DNA of 40,040 nucleotides, taken from assembly GCA_944362695.1 (NCBI GenBank), contig CALVTQ010000066.1:1-40040 (forward strand), read 5' to 3'. Every line of letters starts with the position of its first letter. Positions within the stretch are counted from its first letter, which is position 1. Source of the stretch: an uncultured Clostridia bacterium. Lineage in GTDB: Bacteria; Bacillota; Clostridia; Christensenellales; Aristaeellaceae. This document shows positions 16,870 through 25,126 of this stretch, piece after piece. The notes under the pieces are model-generated. The model had not been told where the DNA came from. It made no database searches and was given only the letters and a program-made list of their open reading frames with translations. The translations under genes were made by a program, and so were the position numbers.

Positions 16870-18228
16870 ATGGAGGAAGAAATTCGCAAGGATTTTCTGG
16901 AGCTGATGGCGCTCATGGAGAAGGGCGACATTCAGGCATTTAAGGAGAAGGCGTATGAGTGCCTGCCGGTGGACATCGCCGAGGGACTCGAGGAGGTCGA
17001 GGACAGCGCGCATGTGATCAAGCTGTTCCGCATGCTGCCCAAGGACATCTCCTCGGACGTGTTCTCCTACATGACCAGCGAGCAGCAGCAGCTCATCGCC
17101 GAGAGCGCGACCAACGCCGAGCTCAAGGCGCTGGTGGACGACATGTTCATGGACGACACGGTCGACTTCCTGGAGGAAATGCCGGCCAACGTCGTCAAGA
17201 AGGTGCTGCAGAACGCGGACGAGAACACGCGCGCGGTCATCAACCAGTTCCTCAACTACCCGGAGAACAGCGCGGGCAGCCTGATGACCATCGAGTACGT
17301 CGATCTGCACGACTACTTCACCGTGCGCAAGGCGATGGACTACATCCGCCGCACCGGCATCGACAAGGAGACGGTCTACACCTGCTACGTCATCGACGAC
17401 CAGCGCAAGCTCGTGGGTCAGGTGTCGCTGCGCAAGCTGATCGTCGCGCCGGAGAGCACGTACATCCGCGACATCATGGACACCAACATCATCTCCGCCT
17501 CGACCACCGACGACCAGGAGGAGATCGCCGACGATTTCCGCCGCTACGACCTGACGTCCATCGCCGTATGCGACAAGGAGAACCGGCTCGTGGGCATCAT
17601 CACCATCGACGATATCGTCGACGTCATCCAGGAGGAGAACACCGAGGACATCAAGAAGATGGCCGCCATCATCCCGAGCGATGAGGAATACATGAAGACC
17701 AGCGTCATGAATCTGGTCGCCCATCGCCTGCCGTGGCTGCTGCTGCTCATGATCTCGGCGACGTTCACATCGACCATCATCACGCATTTTGAGCAGCTGC
17801 TCGCCAGCGCGGTCATGCTCACGGCGTTCATCCCGATGCTCATGGACAGCGCGGGCAACTCCGGCAGCCAGACCTCCGTCACCGTCATCCGCAACATGGC
17901 GCTGGGCGAGGTTGAGCTGCGCGACTGGTTCAAGGTGCTCGCCAAGGAGATCGGCGTGGCGGTCGTCTCGGGCGCAGCGCTGGCGGCGGTCAACATGCTG
18001 CGCATGATGATCTTCACCGACGCGGGCCTGCTCGTCTCGGCGACGGTCTCTGTGACGCTGCTGTGCACGGTCATCATCGCGATGATCGTGGGGTGCCTGC
18101 TGCCGATGGGCGCAAAGAAGCTCGGCTTTGACCCGGCGGTCATGGCGAGCCCGATGATCACGACGATCGTCGACGCCTGCGCGCTGCTGATCTATTTCAT
18201 GATCGCCACGATCATCCTCGGCCTGTGA
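16870..18228 (+). CDS. mgtE: MgtE magnesium transporter
   Basis: A 452-residue homodimeric Mg2+ channel of the MgtE family in the cytoplasmic membrane. Residues 1-130 form the helical N domain with many acidic residues. CBS domains lie at about 135-195 and 200-255, the latter ending in GIITIDDIVDVIQEE. About 260-280 is the plug helix, and 280-452 hold five membrane helices with the pore motif PMLMDSAGNSGSQTS (322-336) and the acidic residue in TTIVDACALLIYF near the end. In family members the N and CBS domains close the pore when cytoplasmic Mg2+ is high. GGAGGG at 16857-16862 supports ATG 16870. It sits behind a strong promoter and an attenuated, structured leader, so expression is probably also regulated in the RNA. 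Confidence 0.95.
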   Translation: MEEEIRKDFLELMALMEKGDIQAFKEKAYECLPVDIAEGLEEVEDSAHVIKLFRMLPKDISSDVFSYMTSEQQQLIAESATNAELKALVDDMFMDDTVDFLEEMPANVVKKVLQNADENTRAVINQFLNYPENSAGSLMTIEYVDLHDYFTVRKAMDYIRRTGIDKETVYTCYVIDDQRKLVGQVSLRKLIVAPESTYIRDIMDTNIISASTTDDQEEIADDFRRYDLTSIAVCDKENRLVGIITIDDIVDVIQEENTEDIKKMAAIIPSDEEYMKTSVMNLVAHRLPWLLLLMISATFTSTIITHFEQLLASAVMLTAFIPMLMDSAGNSGSQTSVTVIRNMALGEVELRDWFKVLAKEIGVAVVSGAALAAVNMLRMMIFTDAGLLVSATVSVTLLCTVIIAMIVGCLLPMGAKKLGFDPAVMASPMITTIVDACALLIYFMIATIILGL

Positions 18229-18238
18229 ATTGCATACG

Positions 18239-18285
18239 AAAAATCCTGTATCCGCAAAGCTTTTTGGCGGACACAGGATTTTTTT
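18239..18285. terminator. Bidirectional terminator between mgtE and glgB
   Basis: AAAAATCCTGT (18239-18249) pairs with ACAGGATTTTT (18273-18283), with inner CCGC/GCGG. A and T tracts on each side serve both converging genes. Confidence 0.9.
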
Positions 18286-18287
18286 GA

Positions 18288-20081
18288 TTACACATTTTGG
18301 GTGAGCGCGAGCAGCATGCCCGACTGACACGGCACGTTCAGGCGCAGCGTGCCGTCCCTGCGCAGGCGGGGGACGATGGGCGCGCCGGAGCCGTCCCAGC
18401 TTCGCGCGCCGGTGTTCAGGATGAGCTTCGCGCTTGCGATGCCGGGCAGAGAAATCGTCAGGCCGGGGACGGGCGCGTCGCCAAAGTTGAGCACGGCCAG
18501 AGCCTGCTCGCTTTCGCATTTGCGGACGAACGCACAGAGCGCGCGGTTTTGATCAGGCAGGATCAGCCACGCAAAGCCGTCCGGCTCGTGGTCGCGGGCG
18601 AACAGCGCGGGGTGTTTGGCGTAGAGCGTGTTCAGCCTGCGCATGAAGCGGATGAACGGCGCGTGCAGCGGGTGATGAAGCACCATCCAGTCGAGCTCCC
18701 GGCGCTCGTCCCATTCGCGGGTCATGCCCAGCTCGCTGCCCATGAAATTGAGCTTGCCGCCGGGGTGGGCAAGCATGTAAAGATACAGCAGGCGCGCCTG
18801 TGCGAATTTTTCGCGGATGTCATCGCCGTGCATCTTTTGCACGATGGACGCCTTGCCGTGGACGACCTCGTCGTGGGAAAAGGGCAGCAGATAGCGCTCG
18901 TTGTAAAAATAGAACATCGAGAACGTCAGGCGTTCGGGGTGCGCGCGGCGCTCGGCGGGGGACATCGCCATGAAGGCGAGCGTGTCATGCATGAAGCCCA
19001 GATCCCACTTGCAATCAAAGCCGAGGCCGCCTTCCTGCACGGTCTTGGTGACACCGGGATAGACGGAGGAATCTTCGGCGATGAGCAGCGCGTGGGGATG
19101 GCGGCGTTTGAGCCCCGCGTTCATGGTTTGCAGGAAGGAAATGGCGCTCTCGTTGACGCCGCGCGATTCGTCGCCCTGCCAGTAGATCAGGTTGCGCACG
19201 GCGTCCATGCGCAGGCCGTCAAAGTGAAACTCGGAAAGCCAATAGTGCGCAGCGGACTGAAGGAAGGAGCGCACCTCGCCGCGCGCATGGCAAAAGTTGC
19301 AGGAGCCCCACTCGCTGTAACCGGCGTCGGGATGCGGATATTCGTAAAGCGGCGTGCCGTCGAAGCGGAAAAGGTCATAGTCGTTCACCGAAAAATGAAC
19401 CGGAACGAAATCGAGGATGACGCCGATGCCCGCCGCGTGGCAGCGGTCGATCAGAAACTTGAGGCCGTCGGGCGTGCCGTAGCGCGATGTGGCGCTGAAA
19501 AAGCCGGTGCACTGGTAGCCCCACGACTCGTCGCACGGGTGCTCGAGGATGGGCATCAGCTCGACGTGGGTGTAGTGATTCTTTTTGAGATAGGGAATCA
19601 GGCGCGCGGCCAGCTCGCGGTAGGTGTAAAAGGAGTCGTGGACGGCGCCGTCCGGCTTTTGCCACGAACCGGCGTGGACTTCGTATATATTCAGCGGTCG
19701 GGCGGCGTCGGTGCGGGCTTGCCAGGCGTCGTCGCGGAAGCGGTAGGCCGCGCGGTCGTAGACGATCGAGGACGTCTCCGGGCGCAGATCGGCGAAGAAG
19801 CCGTAGGGGTCGCAGTGGTCAATGAACCGGCCTGTTTTGTCGTAGACGCGCAGCTTGTAGCGCATGCCGGGCGCAGCGTTTGCGATGGTGCAGGCCCAGA
19901 AATTGCCGTCGTATGTGCGGCTCATGGGCGTCTCGCGCCAGTCGTTCATGTCGCCGATGACGCTGACGGACGCGGCGCTCGGCGCATACGTGCGGAAGGT
20001 CACGCCGCCCGCTTCGACGTGCGTGCCGAGATACGTGTGGGCGTCGAACGCCTGACCCGTATAGAAATCGTGAAAATCCAC
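18288..20081 (-). CDS. glgB: 1,4-alpha-glucan branching enzyme (GH13)
   Basis: A 597-residue cytoplasmic enzyme that makes alpha-1,6 branches in glycogen. An N-terminal beta-sandwich (CBM48-like) covers about 15-110 (FRTYAPSAASVSVIGDMNDW). The GH13 barrel follows, with IYEVHAGSW, ELMPILEHP, the nucleophile Asp in DGLRMDAV, the acid/base Glu in LIAEDSS, and the stabilising Asp in SHDEVVHGK. A beta C domain finishes it. The RMDAV, EDSS and HDEVVHGK combination is specific to branching enzymes rather than amylases. The start is GTG with a nearly perfect GGAGGTGATC site (20093-20084). It stands alone: no glgC, glgA or glgP is nearby. A TetR gene diverges from the same 138-base region and is the obvious candidate regulator. 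Confidence 0.92.
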   Translation of the reverse strand: MDFHDFYTGQAFDAHTYLGTHVEAGGVTFRTYAPSAASVSVIGDMNDWRETPMSRTYDGNFWACTIANAAPGMRYKLRVYDKTGRFIDHCDPYGFFADLRPETSSIVYDRAAYRFRDDAWQARTDAARPLNIYEVHAGSWQKPDGAVHDSFYTYRELAARLIPYLKKNHYTHVELMPILEHPCDESWGYQCTGFFSATSRYGTPDGLKFLIDRCHAAGIGVILDFVPVHFSVNDYDLFRFDGTPLYEYPHPDAGYSEWGSCNFCHARGEVRSFLQSAAHYWLSEFHFDGLRMDAVRNLIYWQGDESRGVNESAISFLQTMNAGLKRRHPHALLIAEDSSVYPGVTKTVQEGGLGFDCKWDLGFMHDTLAFMAMSPAERRAHPERLTFSMFYFYNERYLLPFSHDEVVHGKASIVQKMHGDDIREKFAQARLLYLYMLAHPGGKLNFMGSELGMTREWDERRELDWMVLHHPLHAPFIRFMRRLNTLYAKHPALFARDHEPDGFAWLILPDQNRALCAFVRKCESEQALAVLNFGDAPVPGLTISLPGIASAKLILNTGARSWDGSGAPIVPRLRRDGTLRLNVPCQSGMLLALTQNV

Positions 20082-20083
20082 GC

Positions 20084-20093
20084 GATCACCTCC
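20084..20093 (-). promoter_or_regulatory. Ribosome binding site that fixes the GTG start of glgB
   Basis: GGAGGTGATC on the minus strand matches the 16S anti-Shine-Dalgarno almost completely. Seven bases separate GGAGG from GTG 20081. Confidence 0.85.
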
Positions 20094-20100
20094 GAGATCA

Positions 20101-20129
20101 TGGACACGTGTCGTTTTTTATATTATACT
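20101..20129 (+). promoter_or_regulatory. tetR promoter, overlapping the glgB promoter
   Basis: On the plus strand, TGGACA (20101-20106), 17 bases, then TATACT (20124-20129). On the minus strand, TATAAT occupies 20127-20122 with a weak TTCGCT -35 at 20150-20145. The two -10 elements share bases. GACACGTGTC, a perfect 10-base palindrome at 20103-20112, overlaps the tetR -35 and lies in the glgB leader, a plausible operator. Confidence 0.6.
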
Positions 20130-20219
20130 GTGAACAACAGGAAAAGCGAAACCGCCGGATTCGCCGGAGCGTTGGATAAACGACGGATTCGCGAAATGGT
20201 TGGTCAGGGAGGCGCGGAT

Positions 20220-20768
20220 ATGGAGGACAGGCGGGTCGTGCGCACGCGGCGCAGCATTGAGGAGGCGTTCCTTGCGCTGAGAAAGAAGAAGGCGCTCGAG
20301 CGCATCACGGTGCGCGAGCTCTGCGATGCGGCGGGCATCAACAAATCGACGTTCTACACGCACTATCGCGACATATACGACCTGAGCGACGCCATCGAGA
20401 CGCAGATTGCGCGGGATATCGTGGGCGCCGTGAGCTGCCCGGAGGCGATTTTTGACCGGCCCGACGCGCTGATCGGCGAGCTGCGTGCCGCATTTGACGC
20501 GCGGGACGACGCGATTTCCACCGTGTTCTCCGGCAGCCGCGCGGGCATGCTGATTGCGCGCGTGGAGCAGAGCCTCAAGGAAGCGGCGTTCGCGCTGCGC
20601 CCCGATCTTTCGGGCGACGCGGCGGCCGGCGCGCTGTTCACGTTCGCGATATACGGCAGCTATTACGCCTACACGCGCTGCGCCGGGGCGGACGAGCGGG
20701 CCGTCACGGGCGCTATTGCGCAGGCGAGCAGGCAGGTCATGGCGATGCTGCCGGTGGGGGAAAAATAA
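20220..20768 (+). CDS. TetR/AcrR family transcriptional regulator
   Basis: A 182-residue one-component repressor. The N-terminal helix-turn-helix spans about residues 8-55: TRRSIEEAFLAL, then ITVRELCDAAGINKSTFYTHYRDIYDL, the standard TetR recognition pattern. The C-terminal two-thirds are helical and variable, as expected for the ligand-binding and dimer domain. The start at ATG 20220 is set by GGGAGG (20207-20212); the long upstream frame is an antisense shadow of glgB. Likely targets are itself and divergent glgB through the palindrome at 20103-20112. The convergent ABC efflux operon on the other side is a second possibility, since TetR proteins often control exporters. The ligand is unknown. 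Confidence 0.88.
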   Translation: MEDRRVVRTRRSIEEAFLALRKKKALERITVRELCDAAGINKSTFYTHYRDIYDLSDAIETQIARDIVGAVSCPEAIFDRPDALIGELRAAFDARDDAISTVFSGSRAGMLIARVEQSLKEAAFALRPDLSGDAAAGALFTFAIYGSYYAYTRCAGADERAVTGAIAQASRQVMAMLPVGEK

Positions 20769-20775
20769 AGCCATA

Positions 20776-20827
20776 CAAAAAAACAGCGCCTTTCACGCCG
20801 TCATCCGGGGAAAAGCGCTGTTTTTAT
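20776..20827. terminator. Bidirectional terminator between tetR and the adaptor gene
   Basis: AAAAACAGCGC (20779-20789) pairs with GCGCTGTTTTT (20815-20825). It has A/T tracts on both sides and a 25-base loop region. Confidence 0.88.
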
Positions 20828-20839
20828 GTCATGCAATCA

Positions 20840-21880
20840 TCATTCGCCGAGCGTCACGGTCGCGTTCATGCCCGGCAGGAAGCTGCTGCCCTCGGGGACG
20901 GAGATGCGCACATCGAAATACGCGGCGTTCTGCTTGGCCGTGCCGATGGGGCGGATCTCGGTGATCGTGCCGGAGAAGGTCTTATCCGGATAGGCGTCCA
21001 GCGTGTAGGACAGCGTGTCGCCCACGCGCAGCGCGCCGACGTCGATCTCGTCGATCTCGGCGGAGAGCTCCAGGCGGGTCAGGTCGGCGATCTCGCACAG
21101 CAGCATGCCGCGATAGACCTGCGCGCCGGGCGTGGCATAGAGCATGGTGACCGCGCCGTCCACGGAGGAGGCGATGTCGCGGCTCGCACCGGCGGGCGCG
21201 CTCGTGTCGACGACCTCAAAGAGCAGATCGCCGGTCTTGACGCTGTCGCCGGGCTTGACGTGCACGGCGGCGATGCGGCCCTGCGCGCTCACGACGGCGT
21301 CGGCATAGCGGGTCGCCTTGCCGCGCCCGAGCTCGCTGTCGGAATCAAAGCCGTCCTCGCGGAAGATGCGGATGGTGTCGCCGATGTCGTATTCGCCGGT
21401 GAGGATCTCCACGGCATAGCTCGAGCCGCTCACGGAGGTCACGCGGCCGGTGCCCTTCTCGCTGCCGCACTTGAGATAGACGGTCTCGCCCGTGTGGATG
21501 TAGCGGTTCTCGGGATCGTTGTAGGCGTCCCGCGTGCTGGCGTCGACGAAGAGCGGGTTGACCGGCTCGATGACGGCGACGGCGCCATAGTGCGCGGCGA
21601 TGCCCGCAGCGTCGTCGCCCACCTCGGCGAACACAGCGGCGACCTTGCCGTCCTGCGGGGCGTAGATGGGCGCGGCGTCCATCGTGAAGAGCACGTCGCC
21701 CGCAGTCACGCTGTCGCCCGCCTCCAGATCAAAGGGCAGGAGGGTGCCGGCGTAGGGCGCGGTGACCTTCACCGTGTGCGGCGCGATGATGCTGGCGTTG
21801 GCCGTGGCGGCGAGCGCGGCGGCGCATGTGAGCGTCAGCATGAGCGCAAGGAGCAGGGAGACGGCGGCTTTCTTTTTCAT
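20840..21880 (-). CDS. HlyD/RND-type membrane fusion (adaptor) protein
   Basis: A 346-residue exported protein, the third gene of an ABC exporter operon. A signal peptide covers about 1-24 (MKKK, then a Leu/Ala-rich core ending in ALA). The chain has a split biotinyl-lipoyl-like hairpin: VKVTAPYAGTLLPFDLEAGDSV on the N side and GRIAAVHVKPGDSVKTGDLLF in the middle. A C-terminal beta-barrel follows (LELSAEIDEIDVGALRVGD, then FSGTITEIRPIG, then FLPGMNATVTL). Such adaptors hold an ABC permease and extend into the wall in Gram-positives. It lies 42 bases after the permease stop, with its own AAGGAA site. The long coiled-coil hairpin of Gram-negative adaptors is missing. It ends at a shared terminator. 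Confidence 0.82.
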   Translation of the reverse strand: MKKKAAVSLLLALMLTLTCAAALAATANASIIAPHTVKVTAPYAGTLLPFDLEAGDSVTAGDVLFTMDAAPIYAPQDGKVAAVFAEVGDDAAGIAAHYGAVAVIEPVNPLFVDASTRDAYNDPENRYIHTGETVYLKCGSEKGTGRVTSVSGSSYAVEILTGEYDIGDTIRIFREDGFDSDSELGRGKATRYADAVVSAQGRIAAVHVKPGDSVKTGDLLFEVVDTSAPAGASRDIASSVDGAVTMLYATPGAQVYRGMLLCEIADLTRLELSAEIDEIDVGALRVGDTLSYTLDAYPDKTFSGTITEIRPIGTAKQNAAYFDVRISVPEGSSFLPGMNATVTLGE

Positions 21881-21922
21881 GAGCAGTTCCTTCTTTCTCT
21901 ATATTCACATATCGTTTTGCGT

Positions 21923-24235
21923 TTATTCGACGGACTTGAGCGCCTCGACCATGTCGATATGGCGCACCTTGCGCGTGAGCAGACGCTGGAGCAGGCCGGA
22001 GAACAGATACGTCGTGACGCAGGCAATGACGATGGACTGCACCGTCGGCATGCCGGGATAGAAGCCCGTCTCCGGCTCACACGAATGCATGATGATGTCG
22101 GTCAAAAGAATGCCCGGATAGATGCCGCCGAGCACGCCGATGAGCGCGATGATCGTGTTCTCGTGCAGGATCAGGCGGCGGATTTCCTTCTGATGATAGC
22201 CCAGCACCTTGAGTGTGGCGTATTCGCGCAGGCGCTCGACGAAATTCATCAGGCCCATGTTATAGCAGATGACGAACGCCAGCGCCAGCGCAATGCCCGT
22301 GAGCAGCGCGAAGACGGAGGACAGGGTGTCGAGCATCTCCAGCATCTCGCCGATCTGCTCGGCGGGGTAGTCGATAGAGGTGACCTCGTCCATGTCCGCA
22401 AGCTCGGCGATGCACGCATCGGTCGGCGCGCGAAGCTGAATCGCGGTCGGCGTGAACGGCCCCTTGCGCAGGGACTCCCACGTCGTGCGGGTGAGATAGA
22501 CGCCCTGAGAGACGTTGTTGTGGACGATCTGGCCGACGGTCAGCTCGAACGGCTCGTCGTCGCCGGGCAGATAGATCGTGACCGTGTCGCCGGTCTCGAT
22601 ATCCAGCGTGCGTGTGAGCTTCATCGTGACGGCGACGGTGCCGGTCTCGATCGGGATCAGCGTCTCGTTTTCGCCGAGGTGCTGCATCGTCTGCTCGTCG
22701 CCCAGCACGGTGAGCATGACGGTGCGCGAGCCGCCGTCCGCGCGCAGGGAGATCGAGCGCTCCATGATGCACTCGGCGGCCTCGGCGTCCATGCGGCGCT
22801 CGTAGGCCTCGGCGTCGCCCGCCGTACTGTCGAGGTTGGCGCGCACATCGTAATTGAGCGTGCCGGTGTAGTACTTCTGCGACATGCGCGTGACGGAATC
22901 CTGAAGGCCGAGCGATGTGATGATGAGCATCGTACAGCACAGGATGCCGATGAGCGACATGAACGAGCGCAGCTTGTTGCGCATGAGGTTGCGCACGATC
23001 ATCTTGGCGTTAAAGGACAGGCGCGACCAGACCGGCGTGATGCGCTCGAGCAGGATGCGCTTGCCGTCCTTGGGCGGCTTGGGCCGAAGCAGCGCCGCGG
23101 TGACCTCGCGCGCGGATTTGCGATACGTATACCAGCAGATTGCCACGGACATCACGACCGTCAGGCCCACCATGCACCACGCGGGGAAGGAGATCGGCGG
23201 CTCGAGGCGGTAGGGCATCTCGTGCTGGGCGATGAGGGCGTCCCAGAGCATTTTGGGCAGCGTGTAATGGCCGATGAGCGTGCCGAGCACGCCGCCGACC
23301 GCCGAGGGGACGATCGCGTAGGAGAGATAATGCCCGCGAATCTGGCGCGTGGAGAAGCCCAGCGCCTTGAGCGTACCCATTTGCATGCGCTGGTTGTCGA
23401 TCATGCGCGAGAGCGTCGTCATGACGATGAGCGCGGCGATGGCGTAGGCCAGAATCGGGAAGATGAGCGTCATGTTCTCGAACATCTGCGCGTCGTTGTT
23501 GGCGCGGGATGTGCTCATGTGCGCGCCGCGGTTGACGACCAGCGCCTCGGGGATGGCGGCCTCGATTGCGCTCTGCACGGCGTCGCGGTCGGCGTCCGGC
23601 GTGCAGGTGACCACGATCTGCGACAGCGGCAGATGCGGCACGGCGCGCGCGTTCACCAGAATGTAGCCGTAGTTTTCGGGGTCGGCAGATACGCCGTTGG
23701 AGACCATCAGGTACTCCGGGCTCACGGCGATGCCGCGAATGATAAATGTCGTCTCAAGCTCGCCCTGCTTGACGGTGAAGCGGTCGCCGGTCTTGAAGCC
23801 GTGCACGTCGGCGAAGCGCTCCTCCATCAGGCACCCGCGCATATCGGCGGGGTCGAGCGCGCTGCCGTCGCGGATGAGCGGGACGTTGATGTCCATCTCG
23901 CCGTCGTATGCGGTGACGGCCACGTCCACGTCGCCGGGGAGCGTGGTGTCCATATCCACCGAGGCGCGCGCGCGAATCTGGCGGACGCCGTCGATCCCGC
24001 GGATTTTGTCCAGCTCCGTGCGCCCGGCGTGGGGGAGCGTCACCCAGAAATCGGCGAGGTTGTTGTCCTCAAAATAGGTGTTGAGCGTGGTGCGCACCAT
24101 GCGGGCCGTGCCGTCGAGCGCCGCAAAAGCGAACGTGCCCAGTGCGCAGAGCACGATGATCGAAAGAAACTGCATCGCCGCCCGGAAGATGTCCCGGAAC
24201 AGCTTCTTTCGAAGCGTATTGCGCGGCTTCACCAT
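21923..24235 (-). CDS. ABC transporter permease, FtsX-type, two FtsX domains
   Basis: A 770-residue membrane protein. A first helix lies near residues 15-40 (FRAAMQFLSIIVLCALGTFAFAAL). A large external domain of about 220 residues follows, then FtsX domain 1 with three helices in about 265-400. A further helix lies near 430-455 (SFMSLIGILCCTMLIITSLG), then a second external domain, and FtsX domain 2 with three helices in about 645-770. This is the layout of large MacB/BceB-like permeases that move peptides, lipids or drugs out of the membrane by mechanotransmission. It overlaps the ATPase gene by 7 bases (24229-24235), showing tight coupling, and precedes the adaptor gene. Start ATG 24235. 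The substrate cannot be told; antimicrobial peptide or lipoprotein export are options. Confidence 0.88.
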   Translation of the reverse strand: MVKPRNTLRKKLFRDIFRAAMQFLSIIVLCALGTFAFAALDGTARMVRTTLNTYFEDNNLADFWVTLPHAGRTELDKIRGIDGVRQIRARASVDMDTTLPGDVDVAVTAYDGEMDINVPLIRDGSALDPADMRGCLMEERFADVHGFKTGDRFTVKQGELETTFIIRGIAVSPEYLMVSNGVSADPENYGYILVNARAVPHLPLSQIVVTCTPDADRDAVQSAIEAAIPEALVVNRGAHMSTSRANNDAQMFENMTLIFPILAYAIAALIVMTTLSRMIDNQRMQMGTLKALGFSTRQIRGHYLSYAIVPSAVGGVLGTLIGHYTLPKMLWDALIAQHEMPYRLEPPISFPAWCMVGLTVVMSVAICWYTYRKSAREVTAALLRPKPPKDGKRILLERITPVWSRLSFNAKMIVRNLMRNKLRSFMSLIGILCCTMLIITSLGLQDSVTRMSQKYYTGTLNYDVRANLDSTAGDAEAYERRMDAEAAECIMERSISLRADGGSRTVMLTVLGDEQTMQHLGENETLIPIETGTVAVTMKLTRTLDIETGDTVTIYLPGDDEPFELTVGQIVHNNVSQGVYLTRTTWESLRKGPFTPTAIQLRAPTDACIAELADMDEVTSIDYPAEQIGEMLEMLDTLSSVFALLTGIALALAFVICYNMGLMNFVERLREYATLKVLGYHQKEIRRLILHENTIIALIGVLGGIYPGILLTDIIMHSCEPETGFYPGMPTVQSIVIACVTTYLFSGLLQRLLTRKVRHIDMVEALKSVE

Positions 24236-24930
24236 GCGATGTCCTCCACGCGCGCCGGATGATCGTTCGTCTCGATGGACTCGATGCCGCCGTTCTTGAC
24301 GTGGATGACGCGGTTGCCAAGCGGCGCGATCATGGCGTTATGCGTGATGATGACGACGGTGGCGTTGTGCGTGCGGCAGACGTCGGTCAGCAGGCCGAGC
24401 ACCTGCACGCCGGTCTTGGAATCCAGCGCGCCCGTCGGCTCGTCGCACAGAAGAAGCGCCGGATTTTTGCACAGCGCGCGGGCGATGGACACGCGCTGCT
24501 GCTCGCCGCCGGAAAGCTGCGCCGGGAAATTGCGCAGGCGCTCGCCCAGACCGACCTGCTCCATGACGGTGCGCGGGTCGAGGGCGTCGCGGCAGACCTG
24601 ACGCGCGAGCTCGACGTTCTCAAGCGCGGTCAGGTTGGGCATGAGGTTGTAGAACTGGAAGACGAAGCCGACCTTGTGACGGCGGTATTCGGTCAGCTGG
24701 CGGCCGTTCATGGCCGTGACCTCCTGACCGTCGACCATGATCTTGCCGCTGGTGGCCTTGTCCATGCCGCCCAAGAGGTTGAGAATGGTCGTCTTGCCCG
24801 CGCCGGATGGGCCGAGCACGACGCAGAACTCGCCCCTCTCGACGGCGAAGTTGACGTTGTCCACGGCCTTGACGACATTGTCACCGGACTGGTAATACTT
24901 GCAGACATTTTCAAACGTGATATAGCCCAC
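24229..24930 (-). CDS. ABC transporter ATP-binding protein (MacB/LolD type)
   Basis: A 233-residue cytoplasmic ATPase that powers the FtsX-type permease encoded next. Walker A is GPSGAGKT (40-47), the Q loop is FVFQFYNLMP (89-98), the signature is LSGGEQ (139-144), Walker B is LLLCDEPTGALD with Asp163 and Glu164, and the switch His is in IITHNAMIA. This is the classic MacB/LolD/BceA subfamily pattern. I choose GTG 24930 rather than ATG 24948, because the GGAGG ribosome site lies at 24942-24938, inside the longer reading and exactly 7 bases before GTG, so the protein begins MGYITFENV. A strong promoter (25019-24990) drives the three-gene operon. Confidence 0.93.
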   Translation of the reverse strand: MGYITFENVCKYYQSGDNVVKAVDNVNFAVERGEFCVVLGPSGAGKTTILNLLGGMDKATSGKIMVDGQEVTAMNGRQLTEYRRHKVGFVFQFYNLMPNLTALENVELARQVCRDALDPRTVMEQVGLGERLRNFPAQLSGGEQQRVSIARALCKNPALLLCDEPTGALDSKTGVQVLGLLTDVCRTHNATVVIITHNAMIAPLGNRVIHVKNGGIESIETNDHPARVEDIAW

Positions 24931-24937
24931 AGGAACG

Positions 24938-24942
24938 CCTCC
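24938..24942 (-). promoter_or_regulatory. Ribosome binding site that selects GTG 24930 for the ABC ATPase
   Basis: GGAGG on the minus strand lies 7 bases before GTG 24930. It would be inside the coding region if ATG 24948 were used. Confidence 0.8.
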
Positions 24943-24989
24943 TGACATAAAGCATGGGAAACCGCAGCGCCTGCGATTCCTTTCAACTT

Positions 24990-25019
24990 ATTATAGAAGG
25001 AAAACCGAGCGCGTGTCAA
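24990..25019 (-). promoter_or_regulatory. Promoter of the ABC exporter operon
   Basis: On the minus strand, TTGACA (25019-25014), an 18-base spacer, then TATAAT (24995-24990). This is a near-consensus, probably strong promoter. Confidence 0.88.
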
Positions 25020-25083
25020 TATGATGCGGGGCCAAACGGACTGACCCGCAAGCGCATTGGGACAAATTGCTGCGCCAAAACGC

Positions 25084-25113
25084 AAAAAACCCGACAGGGC
25101 TGATCCTGCCGGG
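25084..25113 (-). terminator. Terminator after the rRNA methyltransferase gene
   Basis: CCCG and CAGG (25090-25098) pair with CCTG and CGGG (25105-25113), with one mismatch. On the minus strand a run of six Ts follows (25089-25084). Confidence 0.88.
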
Positions 25114-25126
25114 CGAACCGATTGGG

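Noticed and set aside
16816-18519. 567-codon minus-strand frame across mgtE
   Set aside because: Antisense to mgtE and through a bidirectional terminator, with shadow composition.
20831-24262. 1143-codon open frame on the plus strand
   Set aside because: It is antisense to the adaptor and permease genes, whose families are clear; its composition (Asp, His, Arg, Ala) is that of a shadow frame.
24931-24948. ATG 24948 as start of the ABC ATPase
   Set aside because: The GGAGG site would then lie inside the coding region; GTG 24930 is 7 bases after it and gives the family-typical N-terminus.
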